Assembly: GCF_949628215.1 (NCBI RefSeq)
Contig: NC_134276.1
Span: 102,489,799-102,553,798, forward strand
Direction of reading: 5' to 3'
DNA length: 64,000 nucleotides
Source of the DNA: Phalacrocorax aristotelis
Lineage: Eukaryota > Chordata > Aves > Suliformes > Phalacrocoracidae
The notes below the pieces were generated by a model, which saw only the letters and a list, made by a program, of their open reading frames with translations, was not told the origin of the DNA and ran no database searches. Position numbers and translations under genes: made by a program. Below, in pieces: positions 53,885-63,289 of the stretch (the stretch's first letter is position 1; each line of letters opens with the position of its first letter).

Positions 53885-55980
53885 GGCTCTTGGGTGTTGC
53901 ATTTTTAAGACACAAAAGGAAAGCTGAAGAGGCTTTGAGGAAGTTTGCCAAGAAGCAAGGGGACACAGGAGCATCAGGCAGGAGAGAGGGGTCATGCTCA
54001 CCCTGTAACCATGTCGAGTCTAGCTGCGTAGGGGGGAGACCAGCTGCACAACAGACTCCATGGTTCACAACAGAAGCCACATGCAAAAAAAGAGCAAGGA
54101 GGGATCCCTGACTTGAACACAAGCAGTGCTAGGGAGCAACAGAGTTTAAAGCAACAAAAATTAATTTGAGGGATTTACTCTGCCTAGATCTATGAAAATG
54201 CCAAATGTAACCATTAAAAACAATTGTGGGTGGGGGAAACCCCCAGAGAATCACAAAGCTTGCCTCTGAAGAGAGCTGTGGAAGTCTACCAGACTGTAGC
54301 TCTGAGGTTTGTGCTCAAGCTGCCAGGGAGCTCACAGGAGTTAACAACAGCTCTAAAGTGCAAGAAAGCCAGGCAGCAGGGGCTGACTTTTTTTTTTTTT
54401 TGCAAGGCAGGGGAGCTGTCAGAGATGAGGAAGGATGCCACAGACAACAAGAGAACATTCAGCACTTGCTCAAGCCTCAGACTAAAGTAGGCACTAGAGC
54501 ACGCAGCCACCATGCACAGGGACTGACATGGCAGGACAGTGAGCACCTGCCCAGGGCAGCTTCATCAGGAAGCACTACTGTTAAGAAGCCACGTAATTTA
54601 TTCAGGACTGTATACGATCTCTCCAGCTTCTACAGGAAGGAGTTATGTAGTCATTCTGTAATTTCAGACTGTTTTACTAGTCCCATATTCAGGTCTCCAT
54701 GTCTTGACTAATTTAAGTTAGCATTACGGTTGAGATTAAGCAATGCTATGGGGGTCCTTAGAGCAACCCCTTTGCCAGGATTCAGCAGCACCATATAGCA
54801 CGTAACCACCAGAGAAATGTTTTTTCAAGTGTTGTCACTACATGAGAAAGGCAGCAGTAGCAACATATTGGAACACAAAAAGAGCACCCTACATCTGGTG
54901 TACTGTCAACAGCAACAAAAAACGAGCATCTAGACAGACTCTCTAAATTTTAGAGTTAGAACAAAGGCAGGTTAAAAACAGCAGTATACCTGAACCAAAA
55001 CTTGAGTGTTTTAACATAATCACAGAGCTAAAAAACACCTTAAGGAACATCTATCAGGAAAGAATATACTAGAGAGTCAAACTTCAAAGAGGAAAAGGTT
55101 GCAGATGTTAAATCCTGAGTGCATCGATGCTCATTAGAAGCATCTTACAGCTAAAAGCTTATCCCTGCATCTCTGTGCTTAGATCCTAGGAACCAAAGAT
55201 CCTTTCCACTACGCAGCACTCCATGGCATCCTTTCAGAGTAGTCAGCTTATTCGTGTGTCAGTATTATGTCAGATTTGCTACACTTTCTATCCTGCTCTG
55301 CATGTCTAGTGTCTGCACAACATAACGCATCTCCCACATTAACAGCATGCGTGCAAAAAGCATCTCATCACCTCACCTATGGCTTATACACTGATGGGGA
55401 GGGGTGTGAAAAATAAATAATTAAAAAAAATCTCATGTTGACAACCCAACTCCAAAAGCAGCATGCTTTTGTCAGAGCAGATGCTGCTCCATGAGGTGGT
55501 GCAGCAATGTCACCAGATTTTTTTCCACTGTTGCTGTGTTCCTCCACTAGAGGACTCACCTGAGAAGTCCACTACAGCTTCTGCAGTTAAACCAAGTTTA
55601 AAAAAAAAAAGCCAACCCTGACATGTGGATGGTACATGTAAAATGAATGGAAATGTACCAGTATATGTAGCACATGTAATACATGAAGACATGCTCCCGT
55701 AACTACAAAAGAAACGCAGCAACGCTATTTAGCTTCCTGCTATCCTATGACAAATACACATGTTCATTTAAATGAAGGTTAAATGCGAGAGCAAGCATGC
55801 CCACGTTGGGTCAGATCAGAAGGGTTACAGCCTAGCAGAAGTGCTGCTACATTCCAGCACCAGCTCTGTATATTAAGCTGGAAAGTAGCAGATAAACAAG
55901 GCTATAGAAGCTACTAGAGAAGGGCCAGTATCAACTATTATTTTCCAAATAAATGGTTCCGTCTACACCGGGATGCTTCT

Positions 55981-56001
55981 ATTTATTATTATTATTATTT
56001 A
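55981..56001. repeat. (ATT)n microsatellite
   Basis: About six ATT units, just before the CpG island edge. Confidence 0.85.
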
Positions 56002-56103
56002 CCGACAAGTACGCACAACCCCCGCACTGATTCAGCTCTCGTAAAACAGCAAGAGCATCATGTAGCCTCACTCGCTCACACCACGGCTTATCATCACGCC
56101 ACC

Positions 56104-56129
56104 AAAAAAAAAAAAAAAAAAAAAAAAAA
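56104..56129. repeat. Poly(A) tract, 26 nt
   Basis: A homopolymer at the downstream edge of the CpG island. The base composition changes sharply after it. Confidence 0.9.
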
Positions 56130-56619
56130 GGCGGCAACGGCTAGCAACCCTTCGCATGGGGGGGCGACACAGCGAGCCGCATCAGCGGAGCTCCACTGGT
56201 GTCAGCGGCGGCAGGAAAAAAAGAGAAGAAAAATTATTCTTGAGGCTCCCCTGGTGCAGAGAGAGGCTGGAGGGGCAGGGAGCCGGCACCCCACGAGGGG
56301 AAGCTTGCCGGAGCTAGTCCCTGCTTCCCCCCCCCACGCCCCGCCAAGGCTCACCGCAAGGCCTCCCGCAGGCGAGGTGACCTGGCGTGGGGCTGCTGCG
56401 ACCTAGGGAGGTACCCAGCGAGGCCACGGCAGGTGCGGGGCGGGGGCGGGGGAGCACACGGCAACGGAAAAAAACGGAAAGCGCTGGTGCTGCGGAGGAA
56501 GGGGGGGACGTGCTGGCACCCGCGTGTAGGAGCAAGGAGAAGTCTAAGTTCACTCGCACCAGGCAAGGGGGGGGGAACAAGAGAGGGAGAAATGCATCTG
56601 TTTCGCTAAGCGTGGGATC

Positions 56620-56663
56620 TGCTTACCTGCGGGCCGAAAGGGGGGGGGGGGGGGTGGGGGGGG
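56620..56663 (-). promoter_or_regulatory. Combined acceptor/donor site in CpG island (AG|GTAAGC)
   Basis: On the minus strand a C-rich tract runs into TTTCGGCCCGCAG followed at once by GTAAGC. The junction is between 56627 and 56626. It could be the donor of an alternative noncoding first exon, for example the SLC5A3 5' exon, or a recursive splice site. It lies about 345 nt inside MRPS6 intron 1. Splicing use is inferred. Confidence 0.35.
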
Positions 56664-56971
56664 TGAGGAGGGGACTGCGGCTCGAGGGGAGCGACTAAGC
56701 AAAACTCTCTGAAGGAGCGGGGAGGGAGGGAGAATGAAAAAAAAAAAGGGGAAGGAGAAAGGGCAGAGAAAGACAGAAGCCTGAAGCACGCTGCGCAGCT
56801 CCGCCTCGGAGTGCGGAGGGGAGGGCAGGGCTCGCCCCGGGGAAGGGGCCGGCCGGGGCCGCGGCGTGCGGCCACCGCGGGGAGGCCGGCACTCGGCGGC
56901 GGCGAGGAGAGGCTGGGGGTCTGTCAGGTCCCACCTGGCTCCCTCCCTCCCGTCTCCCCTCCCTCACTCAC

Positions 56972-57016
56972 CCTCTGCATGGCTTTCAGGATCAAAGCCA
57001 GTTCATAGCGGGGCAT
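56972..57016 (-). CDS. MRPS6: Mitochondrial ribosomal protein S6 (bS6m), coding exon 1
   Basis: The minus strand reads MPRYELALILKAMQR from the ATG at 57014-57016, matching the first 15 residues of human MRPS6. The exon ends in AGG followed by GTGAGT, a consensus donor at 56970-56971, in phase 0. This is the first beta strand and the start of helix 1 of the bS6 fold. The exon is in a CpG island, as expected for a housekeeping gene of mitochondrial translation. It is too short to show up as an ORF and was found by reading the minus strand through the island. In human, the 5' end of this gene is shared with SLC5A3. Confidence 0.95.
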
Positions 57017-57536
57017 CTTAGAGCTGGCTGTGGCGGGAGGAGCGGGGATGCGGCGGGACTGAGGGTGGGGAGGAGGGGGCGGCGGCGATGCCGGAGAAGG
57101 AGATGGGGGGGGGGGGGGGGGGCACAGACGACCGGAGGAGGAAGGCGCGTCCCCGGCGACAAGCGGTGGTGGCAGCAGCGTCTCCTACCCGCGCGGCTCC
57201 CAGGCTGCGCCCAGACCCGGGCGGGCGGGCGGGCGGCGCGGCTTAAAGGGCGCCGGCAGCTGCGCAGGCTCCGCCGCGCCGCCCCCTGCCCGCGCCAAGC
57301 GCCGCCTTCGCCTCACACACGCCCGCCCGCCGGGGGGCCGCCACCGCCCGCGGGCTGCCGGGCCGCCCCGGCCAGGGGAGAATGGGGGGCGGGATAGGGG
57401 AGCGGGGGACACCCGCCGCCGGGCAGCGGGACCGAGCCGCGGGGCGGCCGCCGCCTCCTCCCCTCCCTGCGGCGGCTCAGGGCCTGCGCCCGCCTTCCTC
57501 CTTCCCGCCGCCGCGGCGGCTGTGGCTGCTGCAGGG

Positions 57537-57552
57537 AGTGGAAATTTCCACT
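57537..57552. promoter_or_regulatory. Palindromic tonicity-element / kappaB-like site
   Basis: The 16-bp sequence AGTGGAAATTTCCACT is a perfect palindrome. It fits the NFAT5 tonicity-responsive consensus TGGAAANNYNY on both strands and contains GGAAATTTCC, a Rel/NF-kappaB-like core. It lies about 520 bp upstream of the MRPS6 start codon. SLC5A3 is a well-known NFAT5 target in mammals, so the motif fits the expected hyperosmotic control. Binding is inferred. Confidence 0.5.
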
Positions 57553-57580
57553 GTGTCCGCCCCCTCGCTCCCCCCTCTCC

Positions 57581-57602
57581 GCGCGCGCACACACACACAC
57601 AC
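57581..57602. repeat. Alternating GC/AC tract (Z-DNA-prone)
   Basis: GCGCGCGCAC followed by five further AC units is a 22-nt alternating purine-pyrimidine run. It lies in the CpG island 30 bp from the palindromic tonicity-like site. Confidence 0.8.
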
Positions 57603-58644
57603 CCGAGACCGCACATGGTGGGGGGGGGGAAGGACAGTGCCGGCGGCGGAGGGGGCCCCTGCGCCTGGCTGCCAGCCGCCGGCGCCCACAGCCGCAGCCC
57701 TGCTGCCGTAGTCCCCATGCACCTGGGTGGGCTGGCACTGGCAGCAGGCTGGTAGGGCGAGGCGAGGGCGCCATGGCCGCACGTGTGGGGCACCCCCAAG
57801 CTCTTCCAGAACCTTCCACATCCCAGCGCCTCAGTGCCTGTTGCCTGCTGACAGAAGCACGAGTGGATGCGACCCACCCACAGCAGGCTGGGTGTGGGGA
57901 CCCAAGGGTCGAGGTAAAACTGAGTGGCTGGTAGACGGCTGGCCTCTACGCCTTGGTGCTCCCGGCAAGGGAGCTTCTGGGCAGCCATTTCCCAGCCGGC
58001 AGCGTGCACCCTTGGCATTGTACTTACACACAGCCATCAAGGTCAGCGATGCGGATGCCCTCTGTCAGCAGCATATCCAACGTCAGCATCCAGCTGTGGC
58101 TGTGCCGGAAGCCTACAACCAGCTGCATCCACCAAAGAGGGGCATTTGGAGAGCCCATTGGTACATCGGGCTTGTTTTGACAGTATTTCATCCACAGCAG
58201 AGACACATCCCTGTGGGGGTACCCCTTCCCTCACGCTCACGTGTACCCCAGAGCACCGAACACACAGCCTGGCTTTTAAAGAGAGTGAACTCATGCTGAG
58301 ATTCTGCCCAAGGTTCTGAAGCCCACATGGCTTGGCCCTGTCTGCTCTCAGGGAAGAGGGAGGCAGGGGACGAGAGAGCAGAGCCACCATCCTGTGGCTC
58401 CAGGGGAGGGGGAAGCAGGGAAGAAACCAGATCTCAAGATTAAAAAGCTTTAATAAAATATCTACCTATGAAATACCAGCCCTGCCCCATCAAGAGAGGC
58501 CTCAGCATCTCACTGGGAACCCAAGCCATGCCCTTCCACACCAACAAGCAGGGTCAATCTCATTTGCTCTGCATGTACAGCAGTGATACCATAGTTGGTG
58601 AAACAAATCCAAGGTGCAGGTATTGCTAACCAAAAACTTTTCCC

Positions 58645-58655
58645 AGAGCTTTCCA
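58645..58655 (-). promoter_or_regulatory. Tonicity-element consensus match
   Basis: The minus strand reads TGGAAAGCTCT, matching TGGAAANNYNY, about 1.6 kb upstream of MRPS6 exon 1. The consensus is degenerate; the proximity to two other matches is what makes it worth listing. Confidence 0.3.
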
Positions 58656-58804
58656 TCATGACTTGGGGCATAGCCAGCACCGGCAGTGCTGTCAGCCATC
58701 CTCATCTTAAGCAGATGTGAGTTCTAGGTAGTTCCCTATAGGTACTGCACCCTACAGGCACAACAAAGCCTATGTGGGTGCTAGGAGCTGTTTTGTGTAT
58801 CACC

Positions 58805-58815
58805 ACAAGTTTCCA
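58805..58815 (-). promoter_or_regulatory. Tonicity-element consensus match
   Basis: The minus strand reads TGGAAACTTGT, matching TGGAAANNYNY, 150 bp beyond the previous match and about 1.8 kb upstream of the MRPS6 start. Confidence 0.3.
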
Positions 58816-58974
58816 GCTGTTCAGGATGAATTGCCTATGCAGAAGTGTTTACACATATTCCCAAACTCCCACCCCCCCAGTGCTAAGGCAGTAATTGCCA
58901 GTCAGCTGAAAGGTATCATTTACTGCCTGTTGGTGCTTACAGCATACAAGCCCTCCCTGGGTTACTTTGCATGC

Positions 58975-58998
58975 TTTTTTTTTTTTTTTTTTTTTTTT
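58975..58998. repeat. Poly(T) tract, 24 nt
   Basis: A homopolymer about 2 kb upstream of MRPS6 exon 1. It has no recognisable flanking element. Confidence 0.9.
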
Positions 58999-61972
58999 AC
59001 TATGGTGCTTTTTTGCCTGAGCTTCTTCCTTGTTCTGAACAGGTATCTGGTCAGTTCCAGAGGAAATTCAGATAGTTTGTAAGTGATGGTCCCCGATGGA
59101 GGCGAGAACGCCCAGGTATCCCTGCCGTACACACACACTTGGACAGCCGAGTCCACCCTCGCGGTGCACCCTGTCGGTGGAGGCACAGTCACGTGTGTGC
59201 CACACTGTTCTCTTCCCACAACATGAAACCCCTACACCCTGCTGCTCTACCCGCTTAAAACACTCCTTTGCCAGAAAAAAGGAAATGCATTCAATCCCCG
59301 TTCCTGAAGTCTTTCTCTCTCAGATGCAGAACCTTATGCAAATCCCCAAGTCTATATACTGCAATATCCACTGCCACTTTCAAATGCCAATATTTGATTC
59401 TCAGTTGGATATACATTTATGTTCACCGTTCATTCTCGCTTCTAACTACATTCCACATGCAAGCCCCACAGATATACATCTGCAGGTGGCCAGCAAACCC
59501 TCCACCCCTTTTTTGTGAATCCCACCCCCACCAGTACCTCAACACTGTGTCTCAAGACCCCACAAATACAAGACTGAGCCTGAGTCTACTTATATCTGTG
59601 CCTGGGACCTGCTCGCACATGCAGGAACACTGGTGCATGAGATCTTCTGAACACACTCCCAGGCAGCGTTCCTATATATATGTTCACTGAATGAGATCTG
59701 TATGCCTGAGGGTCTCTTGTGCCCATTAGCAACACAGATACAGTGACTATATCTATCTGTGTCTGAATGCCGTGCATGTGTGGGTGCCTGATCTCATGCG
59801 TCATGAGTATGTATAGCTACGCACACTCGCTCATGGACTGACCACTGAGTGCACCTGCAATGGCCCCTATCTTTGTGGGAGTTCCTAATGCTTTCTGACT
59901 TTCTTGCTACCAATGTAATGTGTCCACCAGGTATGAGCTACCTTGAATCTCACAAGCTTGCTTTTTCCTCAAAGCACTAACCACAAGTATTCAAAGACCA
60001 TAGGAAACTCTCATTTAACATTTAAAAGCACAGAGTTATAGAGGAAGGTCTGAAAAACGTGTAGTGGCCATGCCCTAAATACTCAGCAAGGAAATATAAA
60101 CTCCCTTAATACAGTTTTTGGTTAGTTTGGTTTTTTTTTTAAGTAACAAGTGTGAACTTCTGTCTTTTGAGAGGCTGAAGTCATTACTTTTTCATGCTGG
60201 ATGTTGAGCGCGCTACAAAGGCAAACCGTCCTCTCCGCTCACATCCATCCCTATGCCAGAGAGCAGCACAGAGTGCGGTAATGAATAGTGTCACTCTTTC
60301 TAATAAAGCACAAGATAAAAATATGTCCTCGTGCATTCTATACGGACATGTAAATACAGAACCTATTCTGTGAAAAAGCTGTTGGAAATGTTTTAGGGAA
60401 TTAAAAACTGTCATGCAATATCTCATAGACTCCTGACAAAGAAGCTAGCCGAGCATGGCAGGATTAAGGGGGAAAATGAAAGAAAAAATGCTGCACTTCT
60501 AAAACTTCAAAATTACCATTAATAGCCTCCCTAAGCACAACTATATTGCGCTTCGGTGGTCTCTTTCTTATGATGGAGTATACCTGCTTTTGAAACAAGT
60601 ACTCTGTGCACCACAGAAAAGCCAATTCACTCCTCTTAATAAAAGCTTTAATTTCTAGCTGTGATACATTGCACAATATCAAACAAAAAATCAAAATTTA
60701 TCACAGGTTTAAGACTAGGATGTTGGCTATTTTGAACTTCAGATGGGGCCAATTTTCAGAGTGTTAGCAGAAAAGAGGAATTGCCTGTGGAAAGAGTGAT
60801 TACACTGCCAAGTGTGTTTTTGTTTGCTTGTACTGGTGTTTGTCTATAGAGTAAAGACAGGGCTGTAGATAGAGATCAGATACATGCCTATTCCCCCTAG
60901 TATTTACTCACCTTCTCAGTAAGGTTGGTAGCTGAGCACTACACATTTGAGGTAACAGCAGGTGAACTAGGGAGTACGAAGCCTTCATGGGAATACCTGC
61001 ACAGCTCTGCAGTCGTGGCAGTGATTGTTGTCCAGACGTACTCCAAAGAGGTGACAGGTAGAGCTGGGTCAGAACAGTGAAATATCAGAAGTCATCTGGT
61101 CCCAAGGGAGCAGATGAGTGAGAAAAGCTGAAGTGAAGGAGACAGTATTAATAGATGGGGCTGTTGTAATCTTGTACATAGGGCTCCTATCCACATAGTA
61201 TCTGGCCAGGAATAGGCTCTTAGATGTGTGGACAGGGTTGCCGCTGGAGGAATGATTGGAAGGAAACAGAGCTGAGAAATGAAGGAAACGTGGGACTGTC
61301 AGGGTAAAGTGTGGGCCAAAGAGACCAGAGCAGGGACCAGTGGGAAGGAAAGTGGAGGAGATTGTGATGTGGTGCTCTCAACCGCAGGCTAGGATCTAAT
61401 GAGAGGATGTAAAAGAGAGGGTAAGGGAAAAGGGAGAGGTAGGAATGGATGGGAAAAGACTAGGATGGAGAAAGGGCAGTCTTGAAGAGACTAGGACAGG
61501 GAAAGATGGGGTAGTAGGAAGCTGAATGGGCTGTGCCCATTCAGAACAGGGAGAGAACAGGGAGAATCATGGATCTCAGACCTTCTAATAAAACTGCAAA
61601 TCTCTGGATTCCCCACCCCCACTCACGCCCTGCCACCAGTTCTCTTCTGTCAGCAAATACCCATGAATCCCCCGACAAAGTAAACTTGGTTAATATTGTC
61701 CGTGCTGTCCAAGCACGGATGACAACGCACCACTCTTATCGGTTTCCCTGTTAGCCCAGACTGGCAGGGAGCTCTGCGGTAAAGCTAAAGGCTTCAGCCC
61801 TAATGACGTTCACAACAATATGATGCTGCACTTTGGAAGGGGTTTTGATTTTTTTTTTACTGTTTTCTTTTTTAAAAGCTAGATAATTGCCCATATAAAA
61901 TCAGCTTTAAATGAAGACTAGGTTGCAAAATCAATACTACATAATGAGGAGTGTTATTTTCTCCTTCCTCTC

Positions 61973-61994
61973 CTTTGCATATGCATATGCAAAG
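61973..61994. promoter_or_regulatory. Perfect 22-bp palindrome with octamer-like (POU) halves
   Basis: The sequence starts CTTTGCATATG and is an exact inverted repeat of itself. It contains ATGCATATGCA, one base short of the palindromic POU 'MORE' element ATGCATATGCAT, and two overlapping octamer-like TTTGCAT/ATGCAAA halves. It lies about 5 kb upstream of MRPS6. The function is inferred. Confidence 0.35.
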
Positions 61995-63289
61995 TATATA
62001 ATTGCATACTTTTCTTTCTGTGGGATCTCTGCCACATTTATTTTTCAGGGTGGAGCTGCTCTGGAGCTGTGTCAGGACTACATAGTGGAGGAGGCCACTG
62101 TCTACAGGAGTTTTTCCACATTTGTTTCAGCAAATGGAAGATGTGCAGTAAATGACAGTACAGGATCATGTGAGAAAGGATGAGCTCTTAGTAAAAAACA
62201 GCCAAGCTCTGCCTTAGGAATGGATTTAATCTCTCCTTTGCCACATAGTTCTTGTATGATGCTGGGTAAGTCAGTTAAACCAGAGTTCTTGCAGGTGGCC
62301 ACAATTTCATGCTCCTAGTTTCTGGATATCTGAATTAGCATTTTGTGGTCTAATTTACAGAAGTGCTGAATGATCCCAGATGAAACTGAATTCAGTTGGT
62401 GCTAGACATATAAAGTGCTCTAAACGAAGAATGGGTCAACTTCTTAAAATACTCACTTGAAATATTAACTGTCTCAAACTGAGTAACCAGAATCTACAAA
62501 ACATTAAACTACAGATAATTCCAACCCAAGCCCACCCCAAACCAATCGCACCCAAGAGGTAACAAAATGTATTTATGGCTGGAAATTCTGTTCTACAAAA
62601 AGGGGAGGAAGAGGCATCTTTCTGCCATTCAGCCTGATACTCCAGGAGGTGTTCTGCCCACCAAAAATCCAAACCCAAGGTGGTACGGTAAGGTTGCTGT
62701 GACTCACCCAGCCCTCTCACAGAGACCCTCTACTGCTTCTTTGAGTGTGTGTTAATGATTCCACCAGGTAAGACTATGAGTGAGTCAAATACGGCTGCAT
62801 GGTGGTGGGAGTGGCAGTGGAGGGGTCAGGGGCTCTGACAGGGTCCACTTCTTCCAGGCAAAGTCACTGGCTGTAGCACACTGGAAATTAACGTGTGGTT
62901 GGGAAGGTGGAGTCACCAGGAGGGCTCGGGTGAGTTTTCAAGAACTGCTGGGTGCCAGTGGGGCCTAGGGGAAAAAGTGGGAAGAGAGGGCTCAACTGTA
63001 AGTCAAGCTTTAAACTAGGAGGTAGGGAGGTCAGGGATACAAGTCCAAAAGTAATTGTAACAAATGGTAGTTTATGGGGAATGCAAGGTGAGAATGAAAC
63101 ATCTATAAATGCATGAGCAGGGAGAGGAAGACCCTGGAAAGAAAGCTGCAGAGCCACAGCAGGCACACCATCAGTTTCTGTACCCCAGCTTGCAGACAGC
63201 AACGTGTTTAAATCTCAGTAAACGGCTCATTAGCCCTCCAATGTGACCATACACTGCAGCAAACTAAGGACAAGAATAAAAGCATAAGA

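Larger units (their letters stand above)
43066..56971 (-). other. MRPS6: MRPS6 intron 1, part between the promoter and SLC5A3
   Basis: Runs from the GTGAGT donor of MRPS6 exon 1 to the acceptor of the SLC5A3 exon. It would be removed as a 13.9-kb intron in SLC5A3 transcripts and as part of a 34.3-kb intron in MRPS6 transcripts. It holds C-rich tracts, an (ATT)n repeat and poly(A). No exon was recognised. Confidence 0.8.
56130..57800. promoter_or_regulatory. CpG island: shared MRPS6 / SLC5A3 promoter region
   Basis: This is the only long CpG-dense, GC-rich segment in the window. It surrounds MRPS6 exon 1 (57016 on the minus strand). I see no TATA box just upstream. The island holds G-runs (56640-56663 and 57104-57122), a (GGGC)n tract at 57218-57237 and an alternating GC/AC tract at 57581-57602. 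It also holds a palindromic tonicity-element-like site at 57537-57552. Because SLC5A3 lies downstream on the same strand behind a splice acceptor, and the human genes share a 5' exon, this island probably drives both genes. Confidence 0.85.
57801..63289. other. Upstream flank of MRPS6, no gene recognised
   Basis: Contains two tonicity-element matches, a poly(T) tract and the 22-bp palindrome. Around 61.2-61.5 kb the plus strand is strongly purine-rich. Around 59.6-59.8 kb it is rich in short TGTG/TATATC motifs. No exon could be supported on either strand. Confidence 0.6.

Noticed and set aside
54226..54711. 161-codon plus-strand ORF
   Set aside because: Includes a run of Phe from a poly(T) tract, overlaps another open frame, and matches no known family.
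55010..55050. Possible CR1 tail (AATCACAGAGCT... followed by CACCTTAAGGAACATC)
   Set aside because: Only weak resemblance, without the GGTTGGAA or GTCCAACC core.
57185..58018. 277-codon minus-strand ORF in the CpG island
   Set aside because: Ala/Arg/Gly/Pro-rich translation of GC-rich promoter DNA; several overlapping frames are equally open.
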